This document shows, in pieces, positions 1-10,512 of a stretch of 64,000 nt of DNA (position 1 is the first letter of the stretch; the number at the start of each line of letters is the position of its first letter). Source of the DNA: Beroe forskalii (Eukaryota > Ctenophora > Nuda > Beroida > Beroidae); assembly GCA_011033025.1 (NCBI GenBank), contig WFMF01000249.1:186001-250000 (forward strand). The letters are read 5' to 3'. The position numbers and the translations under genes were made by a program. The notes under the pieces were generated by a model. That model saw only the letters and a list, made by a program, of their open reading frames with translations. It did not search any database and was not told where the DNA came from.

Positions 1-164
1 CCCTCTTCCCCAGTACTCAGTAGACCCCCCTCCCCCCTCTTCCCCAGTACTCAGTAGACCCCCTCCCCCCTCTTCCCCAGTACTCAGTAGACCCCCTCCC
101 CCCTCTTCCCCAGTACTCAGTAGACCCCCTCTTCCCCAGTACTCAGTAGACCCCCTCCCCCTCT
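1..164. repeat. Tandem repeat, CCCTCTTCCCCAGTACTCAG unit
   Basis: About five copies of a roughly 30-base pyrimidine-rich unit that includes CAGTACTCAGTAGACCCC, with variable C-run length. The array starts at the window edge, so its full length is unknown. It abuts the acidic minus-strand reading frame. Confidence 0.9.
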
Positions 165-167
165 TCA

Positions 168-404
168 CCAGAGGAGCTTCAGAGCCCGCTCCTTCCCCTT
201 CTTGATCACGTGGAGACGCTTGTGTCCGTGTAGTTCGTCCAGATCTTCTTCATCTTCCTCTTCTCCTTCTCCTTCTCCTTCTCCTTCTCCTTCTTCTCTA
301 ACCTCTTCAAATGTCACGCTAGCCCCATCGTCGGAAAGCTCAAAGTCGTACGTAACTTCTTCGTTGACCAGCTCTGCTTTGTCGCTGTTTGACGAGCCGG
401 GCAT
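168..404 (-). CDS. Possible coding exon, acidic low-complexity protein
   Basis: On the minus strand an ATG at 402-404 opens a frame that starts MPGSSNSDKAELVNEE, passes an acidic EG-rich stretch and ends in a basic segment (KKGKERALKLL). The sequence CTG-GTGAAG near 167 looks like a splice donor, so the frame may be a first coding exon that continues left of the window rather than ending at the TGA at 165-167. I do not recognise the protein. The opposite strand gives only a serine-rich low-complexity frame. It lies upstream of the visible reductase exons on the other strand, so it would be nested in, or interleaved with, that gene. Confidence 0.4.
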
Positions 405-578
405 GCTGCTGTTGTGGAATATGATAAGGTTTCATTGTCCGATAGAAACACTTGATTATTATCACACATTCGGATGGCTATATTACAACATTGCTGTTAT
501 ACATTTTAATTTTACCGCCACATTGCAGCAAGAGGATTCTTACATTCCATCACTGGAAGAAAGTGGTGAGACAAGCTA

Positions 579-1012
579 CAGGGTGCGCCAAAAGTCTTGG
601 ATGGAATTTGGGGCTAATTTCAGTGAAAATCCTTGAATTTTAAGCCCGGTTGCTATGGAAACTCGTGTGGTTGCTATGAAATTCATAGCAACCTGAAAAT
701 CTCAGGATTCAGTATTGACTGGTTAAGATCACTGAAACGTTTCACAGAATCGAAATATCTATCCTGTATGATGACCAATCAAAAGAGAAAATGTGGTCTT
801 GATCTATATGTCAAAATGTCAAAATCTTCAATTTTTAGGTCGGTTGCTATGGGAACTCGTGTCGTTGTTATGGACGTCACAGCAACCTAAAAATCTCAGA
901 ATCCGCCATTCTTTGGTTATATTTAAAGAAACTTTTTACAGAATCGAAATATCTGCTGTATTTTTCAAATAATCAAAAAAGTAAAAGGGGACAAGACTTT
1001 TGGCGCACCCTG
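579..1012. mobile_element. Tc1/mariner-type MITE, 434 bp, TA target site
   Basis: The element has 21-bp terminal inverted repeats beginning CAGGGTGCGCCAAAAGTC. Both ends are flanked by TA (577-578 and 1013-1014), the duplication typical of Tc1/mariner. Inside are two direct copies of a motif starting CGGTTGCTATGG (about 647 and 841), each followed by AGCAACCT and AAAATCTCAG. No transposase is encoded, so it is non-autonomous. Confidence 0.85.
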
Positions 1013-1014
1013 TA

Positions 1015-1689
1015 TACTACCTTTTCAAAAGAATGTTTCTATGACAATAAACGTGCAACTATGTAATCTGTCAATAGATTGAGTGTAGGGCTCGAATAGA
1101 ATTACAAATTTTAGAGCCACATACCTCTATTGCAATACAAACGAAATGAAACACGCCTTACTGAGATGTGAATAGAAATACCTGACTTTTACAAGCCGTC
1201 GCAAGATTCAAAGTTAAGATTGCTGCCATGGATTTTAGGCCTCAGTTGTCAACTCTGTTTAGCTAAAGCAAATTTTCATGCGCAGTTTCCTCCTTAAGTT
1301 TGCTTCTACGAAGACAAATCCCTAATCATGCCATGCTAATGTGTGTCAGTGGTACATCAGATCGGTGTCAGTGATATGTTACAACCCGTCTATGGGCCAT
1401 AACCTGCCTGTATGGGCTTTTATAAATTATGAAGGTTTCTATAGTTTAGGTACCTACATTTAAGTTAATGGCTAACCAGTAATGCTAACAGAAGCATCAG
1501 TACGTATGCTTCCAAATTTATCCTTCCATTCTCAAAAATTCTCACTACAAAATTCCCTCATTCAAAGTCTCGGATCCTCAGTGCGCAAACGTGAACCATT
1601 GTCTCATTGTATTGTGAGCAAGAAGAGCTAGCATCAAAGTGTATTCCAGTGTTTGTATCAGATTTAATTCTATATACATAACATGAACA
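1015..1689. other. No gene seen
   Basis: AT-rich sequence with no convincing exon or repeat. The upstream flavodoxin-domain exons of the reductase are not visible here and probably lie left of the window. Confidence 0.5.
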
Positions 1690-1699
1690 ATATGGTTAC

Positions 1700-2014
1700 T
1701 CCCTTCAGATACGAGGCTAGTGACCACATTGCCATAACTACAGCATCTTACCAGTTACCACCCTTCATATACGAGGCTGGTGACCACATTGCCATAACTA
1801 CAGCATCTTACCAGTTGTCACCCTTGAGATACAAGGCTGGTGACCACATTGCCATTTAAACTTTAGCATCTTACCAGTTGCCACCTTTCAGATACGAGGC
1901 TGGTGACCACATTACCATAACTACAGCATCTTACCAGCTACCACCCTTTAGATACGAGGCTGGTGACCACATTGCCATTTAAACTTTAGCTTCTTACCAG
2001 TTACCACCCTTCAG
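1700..2014 (+). repeat. 60-bp tandem repeat of the reductase exon's 5' edge, with acceptor sites
   Basis: Five imperfect 60-61 bp copies precede the true exon. Each contains CTTACCAG, a TTACCACCCTTCAG-like acceptor tract and the first coding bases (ATACGAGGCTGGTGACC). Several keep usable AG dinucleotides. Most units are 60 bp and keep the reading frame; the two 61-bp units contain GCC ATT TAA, an in-frame stop. Confidence 0.9.
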
Positions 2015-5000
2015 ATACGAGGCTGGTGACCACATTGCCATCTACCCTGAGAACAACGCTGGACTTGTCAGTGACTTTGGAACAAGACTCAATGTGGACT
2101 TGGATACTGTCATTTCACTCAACTGTATTGACGGTAAGGGGTCCTTAACACACCTATACCACAATCATTATTAATATTGGTCGATTACCAACCCCTCCGT
2201 TTTCATGACCATGACTATGCGGTCTTTATTCCAAATAGTACGGTCATTTAGCCTCAGGGTCGGATGAGAGCCTGCACTATTGGAGGAATATTTTCTCGAT
2301 ATAATAAACAGCCTCTTCGGGTCCTTAGAGCCCAAAAATAAAGGGAGGCAACATTTTGTCCTGGGCATTACCCTACAGCGCCTCTCACATATTGCGCCTT
2401 GAACGTTCCATATGTTTCATATCCCAGCACACCACAGGAACCAACCGCAATCATAAAGGTTTCAAGGCCTAAATTTTTGAGTTACAATCGAAAATTGTTA
2501 TACCACCACTGACTACCGTGTGCCGCTGATTAGGGATGATGAATATTGTCTGCGATGAGAAAGTAGTAGTCTAGAACAAAAGAGAGCTGCCAGAGGAGTT
2601 TAACATTGATGATAATGAAATGTAATATAGTATATTGTGTCAATTGATGCTCATAGCTCCTGTTAATTGTTCATATTAACATCAAGTCCATTGTTGAAAC
2701 ATAGAACTCCATATCGATCAAGCAATAAAGCAAGAAATCAATCGATTGCATTATAATGTTTGTCGACCAGAGCCTTACACAATATTATCAAGCTTGTAGC
2801 TCAAACTATGATACAAAGTTGGTTTAGCACTCTTCAGGAGGACCTGTAATTTCGAAACTTAAGGTGGTTATGTAGTTTTGTTGATCTTCTGTTCTGCTTA
2901 ATAGTCAATTGTCGATTACTGAGGAAAAGTTACAAAATTAGTTATGCAACTCGACTGTTTTTGGCCTCAAAAAGTAAAAGCTTTACAGCTTTGAAACTTG
3001 GATCCCTACTGACACTACAAGCTGAGATATTAAAATGTTGATTCACATGGAACATTCCTGGAGCAAACTTTGAAAGGTTCTGTTGGGTTACGCCCGCGCT
3101 CTGGATAAAAAAGTTGCCTTATTTGATTCGTGGGTTCAATGGACCCTGAAGAGACTATGCAAGTCGAGAAAAGTTTGCTTCTCTCTTTGCTAAATGACTG
3201 GAAGGTCGTAGAGACAGGAAGGTCGTAGAGACAGGAAGGTCGTAGAGACTTTGTTTTGGGCGCAAAAGAACCACAATGACCACATTTATATACGACTTGT
3301 CAATAAACATGTACTAAAATTTCAATCAAATTCACGATCACACAGAATTCACCTTAGTTATCTGATAGATCTGGAAGCAAACTGCTTGTACTATCTTCAG
3401 CTGGATCCAAAAGTTAACTGGTTCTCCCACCAACAGCCTTCGGCGGACGCGCGCGCCCGCCGAAGGCGTAGGGGTCAGACAACGTCTGACAAATCTTGAG
3501 CACGTCACTTGAGTTGAAACAACAATACCAGTCACTGGAATCAGTCCTGTACACTCCAAGCAGCACAGATATCACAAAATAGACCAGTGTTATCTGCAGA
3601 AATGCTAGCACAGTTGAGTAGCTGAATAGAAATATCCACACCGAGTAGGAATGTCCACACCTATACCGATTAGCAATCTCCACACAGAATATGAATGTTC
3701 ACACTGAATAGCAATCTCCACACAGAATGCGAATAGCAGACTGTGACAGTACAGCAGATGTGTAGATTCCAGATACCAAGAGGAATCTCTGAGACAGAAC
3801 AGATGAAACTGTTCAGTCCCAAGATAGTTGACTGAACTGTAGTAGATTCAGTTGTAGCCAATGGAGATTCTTCACTGGTTGTCGTATCACGAAACTGCTA
3901 CCATTGTGAAAGAGAGTATCAGGGAAGTGTGCTAGTAGGGTACCCAAGGAAAGTCTTTTATAGCATGATAGGAAAAGCCATCTAGCCTAGGAATAGAGAG
4001 TATGTTGATGTTGAACCTACTATGAAAGGAAGGTGATATAGCAGAGGGAATAACTATATCATGATAAGGGAGATATAAGGGGAAATATAGGAAACATAGA
4101 AATAATCATAAATCAGAAAATATCAAAGATCAACAATGGGCCCAACATAACTCGGTTTGTGAGCATTGAAAGGGATATGTTTCAGTTTGTTAACAAGTTG
4201 TATATAAACATGCACTTTCCGATCCATTTGCGCCAAAAACGAAGTCCCTACGACCCCCTTGAATTCTTGAACCAAATTACAAAAATCGCCCTAGCGATGG
4301 GTGAGGGCTCATGAGGGCCCAAAAATCTGTTTTTCGCCCGTCACTCTGTTTGTGAGCATTTTAGGGCATTTGTCGGAACCTTGTCAGAACCTTGTCGGAC
4401 CTTAGTTCGGCCTAAGTCGGAACTTAATTGGAACCTTGTCGGAACATACGTGGGACTAATGCGTAACTTGAGAGGAATTTTAGATCCAAAACATCATTGT
4501 TAAAGAATTAAATGTCAGAGCCCCTCCTGACGGCAGCTGACGACGATAATCACAAGATTTTCGAAAGCTTCTGATTACAATTATCTCGTATCAGTTATTT
4601 CGTTTAAACTTCAATCTCTTGGGAATTCCCAGGACAGGGCACCAGGAAGCAGTCGGTGGCCTCGCTATCGACTCCGCCCAACACCCACATTCCCTCTCTG
4701 TAAGCCCCTCTGTTGAACTCTTTCTTCCCGAACTTGGCCTCATCGACCTTCACTATATTGCTGTTCCTCATGAGCCATTCTGCTGCAGCGTTAGAAATCA
4801 TTGACCTCCATTCCCCAGCTTTCTGACTGAGTCTGACCAGGGCAGAAACTTCCACATTTGTCAAGGACTTGATGCTGAGGTAGAAGAGTAGTCTGATGGA
4901 GGTTTTGAACGACAGCTTCTTCCGAACTAGGATGCTATCCACTCTGAAGTTGGTGTACTTCTGGCAGGGATGACACTTCCAGATGTGGAGAAATGCTGAT

Positions 5001-8000
5001 TATTTGGAAGCTGAGTGCGCCACTACGCGCCATTCCCACCATTAAATCTCCAAGGTGGGAATGGTGCATCTGGCGCGCCGTCTTTTATGTGGAAACACCA
5101 CGGGTACAGGGCTGGAGGGTCATCTGGCCGTTGCAGGAGACTGCCTGTTTCAGGATCTGGTGATCGAGAAGGAAGGTCCTGGAGGAGTCTTCTGTTGCGG
5201 TGATACCAGTGATCTCTTCTGAGCTGACTGGAAAGGCATATTGAAACTGATGGTTTAACATCCTCGATCCCTCTATTTATGTATTTATACAAGTACATCT
5301 GTATAGTGTTGTTTTGACGTCAAAAGATGAACCTTGCTGATCGCAGTAATGATACTGATTCGTTAGGATATAGCACCGAACAAGCTTACGAGTTGCAGGA
5401 GGAGATACAGGAATCATTTGATAATATCCTGGGAGCTGTAAAATGTGATAAAGTCTTGAAGCTGCAATCAAGCACGTTCTCGAGACAAGACAAAGGTGCC
5501 ATCACATCGTGGCTGGTCGAAACTCTGGATACTTTACGGAGAACAAGGAACTTGTTGAGAGATGCCACTGAAGAAATCGACGAGCTGAAAGGGGAGACTG
5601 ACGTGCTACAGAAACAGGCTATAGAAGACAAGTCTGAGATCATCAAACTCCAGCGGGAAGTTATAGAAGGCAAGAATGAAGTGATTGCAGGGAGTAAGGA
5701 GCAGATCAAAGAGGTACAGTCATCTATCCAGACTGAGATCAAGAGTTACAGAGATGCTGTATGTTCACAGAAGGAGAGCACCATAAGACATGGAGCAAAT
5801 CACAGCACAAGATGTGAAAGAAGCAGAGATGTGTTACAGAAGATAACAAAAAGGTCCAGGAACATCATGATCTTCGGGCTCGAAAAGAAGGAGCACCTCA
5901 AGACAAGTGTGATGGGAGTATTTAAGCAGTTAGGGGAAGATCCATGCATCGAGAATTGTGAAAGAATTGGACGACAAGGACCCAGCTCAGAACGTTGGCC
6001 GCAGCCTGTTAAAGTCACATTGAGCACCACCTATTCTGTTGAGACTATGTTGAGACGATCCTATCGGTTGCGAGGAAACTCAGCCTACAAGTCGGTGTTC
6101 ATCAGCCCAGACAGATCTGAAGAGGAAAGGAAAGCCCACAGAGAACTAGTCCTAACTCTGAAGCAGAAAATCAAAGGGGAACCGGAGCTTTATCACTACA
6201 TCGGTAAAGAAGGAATTGTAAGTGTGCCTTAGATTAAGGACAGCCCTCGAAATCAGCACGTGATTGGGGAAGAAGGGGGCTCACCTCCACCACCGCGATA
6301 GACTCGATATTTCTATTGTTCAAGATAGGAAATTTTATAGGTTTGCACTTTGCAATTTTATGAGGATGCATTCCATTTGAAAGCTACTTTTCGTACAACT
6401 GTATAATTGGAGGGGATGTTGGACGTTGATGGGCGTTTTTATCTTTTATTTTTTTTCGAATTCTTTTTTAGGTAATCTTTTTGATTATCTAACGATCTGA
6501 CATTACAATATTTTATGTAATAAGATTGTAAATATTATTCTTATTCTATCAAATTCAGTGTGGTAAGGTTACGTTTTGAGATGCAATCAGACCTGTCATC
6601 TGATTTTTTGCCGTAATTAGAGCTAATTTTGGTTCCGACTAAGTTCCGATTAAGCTCCGACTAAGTTCCGTCTAAGGTCCCACTAAGTTCCGACAAGGTT
6701 CACCTTAACCCAGTCGGTCTTCGTTAATAATGCCCAAAAATAAGTTTTTCGCCCATAACTCGGTTTGTGAGCAATTTAGGACATATTATGTTTATTAACA
6801 AGTCGTATATAAACATGGCCATTGCGATTCGTTTGTACCCAAAACGACGTCTCTACGACCTTCCTGGACCGAGATATTAATTTTGATATGTCGCTCGGCT
6901 GCCACTAAACTTAAAATCGATTTTTTGGCACTTTCCCCACGTTGGAAAGTTCTGGAAAGTTGCTAGGTCGCTTGGTGTAGAATTTGTCCACGAAAAAAAG
7001 TAATGATTTGACATGACTAATACTTGTTTATCTTCGTCTCCATCATCAGCAGTGTATTAAATTTACCTTGCCCATAGCATCCAGAATCGATTTTTGGGGT
7101 AACGTGCACTGACAAATTGGTAACGATCAGTGCGTGAGTTGGTCGTCAACTCGCACGCTAATACGCCGCTGGTAATTACCGCTTTTTGTGCGTGAAAAAG
7201 TCCACCAACTCCACCCCTAATTCACTAACCTCACCTTCTCTAATGCCTCAGAGTTCTCCTCGAAGAAGACGCCCTTCCCGTGCCCCACCACCTACCGAAT
7301 AGCCCTGACCCACTACGTGGACATCACCACTCCCCCGCGGACTAATGTCATCAAGGACCTGGCTCAGTATGCGGCTGATGAGAAGGAGAAGGCATTCCTG
7401 CTCCACATCTCCAGTAACACCACCGAGGGAAAGGTAATATTCTAGAAACACGGGGCACCAATAATAATCACATTGAATTTTATTGATAACCAAATTTATC
7501 CAAATTTTTGTAAACTCGTTTTACGACTTATGTAACAGCTCCTCGTTATTATTACAGAACGAGTTTAACGACTGGGTGGTTAAGGACCAGCGTCACGTGC
7601 TGCAGATTCTCCAGGAGTTACCGTCCCTATCTCCTCCTCTCGACCACATCCTGGAGCTGCTCCCTCGGCTGCAGGCTCGTTACTACTCCATCGCCTCCTC
7701 CTCCAAGTCGCACCCCAACACGGTGCACGTGTGCGCGGCGCTAGTCCGCTACAAGACCAGCACCGGGAGAGCAGCTGAGGGCGTGTGTACCACATGGCTC
7801 GAGAAGATGGTTCCGAGTGGTACGTAGTTTTAGCTTTTTCAGTTGTGTGATGTAGGAATCACTTGCCAGGCGTTGCCTGGCCCCCTCCGCGCGCCCAGAC
7901 TCGCAGAAAAAATATGGGGCAGACAACGTCTGGCAAGGAATCAAATGTTTTTCATTTTGTTGCGTTGTTAGTTGAAGGCTATAAAGCTGAAACTATCCAC

Positions 8001-9743
8001 ATTCATGTAATTGTATATTGAGACACTGTATTTTGCGTTCCCCTCTCAAGTGTGAAATCTCGCTCAGACATGCGGCTACAATATTTTGGTGGCAAGTAAA
8101 TGTGTAACTTGATTAATGTGTAATAATGACCAATCACCATACATCAAAACTGTTAACTGTTTAAGCTTATTCTTTCACTATGGTCAAAAATCTAGAGAGG
8201 CAAGACTGTTGAGTAACATCACCAAATAACGTTTCATCTCAAAACACAAATCTTTCAGAAACCAACGAGTTCAAACTGCCGGTGTTCGTGCGTCGTAACC
8301 AGGGCTTCCGTCTGCCTCGCCGCACCCAGACCCCCGTCATCATGGTCGGACCAGGAACTGGCATTGCCCCCTTCCGGGGATTCATCCAGGACAGAGCTGC
8401 TGTGATACAGAATGGTCGGGAGTGTGGTGCTAACGTGCTCTTCTTCGGCTGCAGACACGAGAAGATGGACTACCTGTATGAGGAGGAGTTGAAGGAGTAC
8501 GAGAAGGAGGGAGTCCTCCAGCTCTACACGGCATTCAGTAGAGACTCGGTTAGTTGAGACACGGCCTTCAGTAGAGACTCGGTAAGTTGAGACACGGCCT
8601 TCAGTAGAGACTCGGTTAGTTGAGACACGGCCTTCAGTAGAGACTCGGTAAGTTGAGACACGGCCTTCAGTAGAGACTCGGTTAGTAGAGACACGGCCTT
8701 CAGTAGAGACTCAGTTAGTAGAGACACGGCCTTCAGTAGAGACTCGGTTAGTAGAGACACGGCATTCAGTAGAGACTCGGTTAGTTGATACACAGCCTTC
8801 AGTAGAGGCTCAGTAAGTTGAGACACGGCCTTCAGTAGAGACTCGGTTAGTTGAGACAACTTTCAGTAGAGACTCCGTAAGTTGAGACACAGTCTTTAGT
8901 AGAAACTCGGTAAGTTGAGACACGGCCTTCAGTAGAGACTCGGTTAGTAGAGACTCGGTTAATAGAAACTCGGTTAGTTGATACACAACCTTCAGTAGAG
9001 GCTCGGTCACTGTTAGTATTAGTTTTGACCCTGTTTTCGGTTAGTTGTGACTTAAGAATCCGCGATCAGTCTGGCAGGAGGAATAGTTTGTGTGTGAACT
9101 TCAAGCCAGCTTTGATTTCATAGCAATATAACAGACTTCCTGTTACAGGAGAAGAAAGTTTACGTGCAGCACTTGATGGAGGAGCACGGGGCGATGATAT
9201 GGGACCTCCTCGAGAAAGGCGCTCATTTCTACGTCTGCGGGTAGGTTACTTTCTCAGATTACCGCAAATTCTGAAGCTAAAAGGTGCCAGTTTGATCTAA
9301 TCTAATATATGGGCAATAGGCAATATTGAAGCCTGTAGGCAGAGGTTTTCATAATCTGCATTCTGGCAGTTGGCACAGGCCAGAACAATAACATACTTGA
9401 TTCCTAAAACAACGTTCACGAAATTTCATTGTTCATGCTTTGCACAAGCACTTCCAAGCCGCCATTCTTCAGTATCAAAGAAATACAGTGCGTTGATCGA
9501 TGGTCGATAGTCATTCGTTAGTTCTTGCCGACGTTTCTCCACAGACATATTGCCATTATTTCCATGAAAATAAATCAAGTAAATATAATTATTTACAGAG
9601 ACGCCCGTTTGATGGCTCGTGACGTTCACAAGCAACTGCTGACCATTGTAGAAAATCACGGTGGTATGGAACAGTCTGAAGCAGAGGCGTATGTCATTAC
9701 CATGGAGAGTTCCGCTAGGTACCAGAAAGATGTATGGAGTTGA
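2001..9743 (+). CDS. POR: NADPH-cytochrome P450 reductase, C-terminal half (6 exons)
   Basis: This flavoprotein passes electrons from NADPH through FAD and FMN to microsomal P450s at the ER membrane. Visible exons: about 2015(or 2001)-2133, 7252-7433, 7558-7819, 8259-8548, 9149-9240 and 9599-9743, all with GT-AG borders and matching phases. They encode the connecting domain (RYEAGDHIAIYP; FPCPTTYR), the FAD-binding motif RYYSIASSS, the NADPH-binding loop MVGPGTGIAPFRGF, YVCGDARLMARDV and the terminal DVWS, whose Trp stacks on the flavin in this family. The membrane anchor and FMN domain are missing and should lie left of the window. The first intron (5.1 kb) is full of transposon debris. Two splice sites sit in tandem arrays. 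The family assignment is firm from collinear motifs across all six exons. Confidence 0.96.
2015..2133 (+). CDS. POR: POR exon a (start of visible part)
   Basis: Encodes YEAGDHIAIYPENN through SLNCID and ends in phase 1 at donor GTAAGG (2134). The acceptor may be CTTCAG (2009-2014) or the upstream TTACCAG (1994-2000), which would add LPPFR in frame. The polypyrimidine context favours the first. Confidence 0.9.
3236..3320 (-). repeat. Dispersed repeat fragment, inverted copy
   Basis: GGTCGTAGAGACTTTG, GCGCAAAAGAACCAC and TATATACGACTTGTC here are the reverse complement of parts of the repeats at about 4142-4255 and 6747-6865. The three copies share one intron. Confidence 0.7.
3430..3500. repeat. 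GC-rich hairpin sequence with GTCAGACAACGTCTGAC
   Basis: The palindrome GCCTTCGGCGG...CCGCCGAAGGC is followed by the palindrome GTCAGACAACGTCTGAC. A related pair (CAGACAACGTCTGGCAAGG) lies at about 7920-7942 in the same gene, and similar GTCGTCAGACCCG motifs occur at about 11335 and 63685. Confidence 0.7.
3640..3735. repeat. Short tandem repeat, TCTCCACACAGAATATGAAT type
   Basis: Three to four degenerate copies of a roughly 30-base unit containing CAATCTCCACACAGAAT, in the first reductase intron. No coding signal. Confidence 0.7.
4142..4255 (+). repeat. Dispersed repeat, copy 1
   Basis: Begins ATAACTCGGTTTGTGAGCA and continues through ATATAAACATG and AACGAAGTCCCTACGACC. A direct copy is at 6747-6865 and an inverted fragment at 3236-3320. 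The nearby 4371-4455 (GTCGGAACCTTGTC) is inverted relative to 6635-6705 (GTTCCGACTAAGTTCC), so the interval looks like a transposon bounded by inverted repeats. Confidence 0.7.
4604..4990 (-). pseudogene. Merlin-type (IS1595/ISXO2-like) transposase fragment
   Basis: On the minus strand the frame starts upstream of the first ATG with a zinc-ribbon-like WKCHPCQKYTNFRVDSIL, passes a helical segment, then VKVDEAKFGKKEFNRG and GMWVLGGVDS. This order (second half of a zinc ribbon, helical region, then the D-E-x-K/R-F-G block of a DDE core) is that of Merlin transposases related to bacterial IS1595. The frame stops after NSQEIEV, before the rest of the catalytic core, so the copy is truncated. It lies in the first reductase intron. 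Intact family members are roughly 250-300 aa; about 130 aa remain here. Confidence 0.7.
5327..6232 (+). CDS. LINE ORF1-like protein, intact frame
   Basis: A 301-aa open frame. The first part is acidic, residues about 65-150 form a coiled coil (DELKGETDVLQKQAIEDKS and following), and residues about 175-290 look like an RRM-type ORF1 domain: RSRNIMIFGL, ENCERIGRQG, PVKVTLSTT, then the basic SPDRSEEERKAHRELV. This order is typical of ORF1 proteins of L2/CR1-like non-LTR retrotransposons, which bind RNA in the retrotransposition complex. No endonuclease or reverse transcriptase follows; within 500 bases the sequence is non-coding and AT-rich. The frame has no stops or frameshifts, unlike the other transposon genes here, so it is either a recent ORF1-only element or under selection. 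The clade is inferred, not established. Confidence 0.7.
   Translation: MNLADRSNDTDSLGYSTEQAYELQEEIQESFDNILGAVKCDKVLKLQSSTFSRQDKGAITSWLVETLDTLRRTRNLLRDATEEIDELKGETDVLQKQAIEDKSEIIKLQREVIEGKNEVIAGSKEQIKEVQSSIQTEIKSYRDAVCSQKESTIRHGANHSTRCERSRDVLQKITKRSRNIMIFGLEKKEHLKTSVMGVFKQLGEDPCIENCERIGRQGPSSERWPQPVKVTLSTTYSVETMLRRSYRLRGNSAYKSVFISPDRSEEERKAHRELVLTLKQKIKGEPELYHYIGKEGIVSVP
6747..6865 (+). repeat. Dispersed repeat, copy 2
   Basis: Direct copy of 4142-4255: ATAACTCGGTTTGTGAGCA, AACAAGTCGTATATAAACATG, AACGACGTCTCTACGACC. It is preceded by GTTCCGACTAAG repeats that are inverted relative to those at 4371-4455. Confidence 0.7.
7252..7433 (+). CDS. POR: POR exon b
   Basis: Follows acceptor TGCCTCAG in phase 1. 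Encodes FSSKKTPFPCPTTYR...NVIKDLAQYAADE...SSNTTEGK of the connecting domain, then donor GTAATA. Confidence 0.95.
7558..7819 (+). CDS. POR: POR exon c, FAD-binding motif
   Basis: Acceptor ATTACAG, phase 0. Encodes LELLPRLQARYYSIASSSK, the strongly conserved FAD-binding stretch, and ends in phase 1 at donor GTACGT. Confidence 0.96.
8259..8548 (+). CDS. POR: POR exon d, NADPH-binding loop
   Basis: Acceptor TCTTTCAG. Encodes VFVRRNQGFRLP, MVGPGTGIAPFRGF and LYTAFSRDS. The donor GTTAGT at 8549 is the first of many near-identical donors in the adjoining array. Confidence 0.95.
8533..9008 (+). repeat. 33-bp tandem repeat copied from exon end plus splice donor
   Basis: About 14 copies of a 33-bp unit, TTCAGTAGAGACTCGGTTAG + TTGAGACACGGCC. 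The first copy is the last coding bases of POR exon d with its own donor. Every downstream unit repeats the coding tail and a GTTAGT/GTAAGT donor. Skipping the first donor reads into TGA at 8555-8557. Confidence 0.95.
9149..9240 (+). CDS. POR: POR exon e
   Basis: Acceptor TGTTACAG. Encodes EKKVYVQHLMEEHG through FYVCG, ending in phase 2 at donor GTAGGT. Confidence 0.95.
9599..9743 (+). CDS. POR: POR terminal exon
   Basis: Acceptor ATTTACAG. Completes the Gly codon, then encodes DARLMARDVHKQL through the C-terminal KDVWS and TGA. Confidence 0.96.
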
Positions 9744-10508
9744 GATCACAAGTGCGTTGTTGATATGCCTCTCAAAATCTATAGATCATGTGCCATTTCT
9801 CTATTTTTACCTTCTTTTATGTAACTGGCTATGAACGGCTGAGAACACTTGGTTTCAAATTGAACTGAATGTTTTTAATTTCGTACCGTGACTTGATTTT
9901 CATATTATAATTTTATTAATGACGACATATTAGCCATAGTTTACCCATTTTTTGCAAAAACGTCTTGCGGAGTTCATCCAATTAGAGCTCTGATTGGTTT
10001 CAGTGTGATTGCTTAATTGCTGACGATTTCTGAGAGCGTTGACCATAGTGAGTACGCCGTCAAATGTAGACTCAGATTTCCATTTCTATGTTATTGTTTG
10101 TGACCCTCGGTATCGATATCATAGTTTATTGAAATGTTTTTCACTTCAAGATTGCATTCTATTGGCAATGGCAATCATATCTATTATCTAATTCCTAATC
10201 TTGAAGTTGACGTTAGTGAAATTGAAAAACGATTCATGTTCATCATCATGATCGAATTTGGGACGGAATTTGGCATAGTGATAGATTTGAAAATATGTTT
10301 CCCTTTCAGTTTACAGTTTAGTGCTTAGAATTTTAATTTAACGTTAATCCAAATGTGATTGTGAATGTGCAATTTATTAATACTTTTAGAATCAGAATTA
10401 CAAAAATAACTATGTAGTATGTACATTGTATTTGTACCTAATTTGCACGCTATGCGTCCATGTTTCAAACATGGGACTCGTAGGATGTTTAAGGCTATAG
10501 ACTTAAAT
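9744..10508. other. 3' flank of POR, no gene seen
   Basis: AT-rich sequence with only chance frames. It presumably includes the reductase 3' UTR; I see no unambiguous polyadenylation signal. Confidence 0.5.
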
Positions 10509-10512
10509 TTAA

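Noticed and set aside
202..636. Serine-rich plus-strand frame opposite the acidic exon
   Set aside because: It is the complement of the EG-rich stretch and runs into the mariner-type MITE.
8524..9010. Minus-strand open frames of 11-residue repeats (SQLTESLLKAV)
   Set aside because: They arise because the splice-site minisatellite has a 33-bp period; the opposite strand is a proven exon edge and intron.
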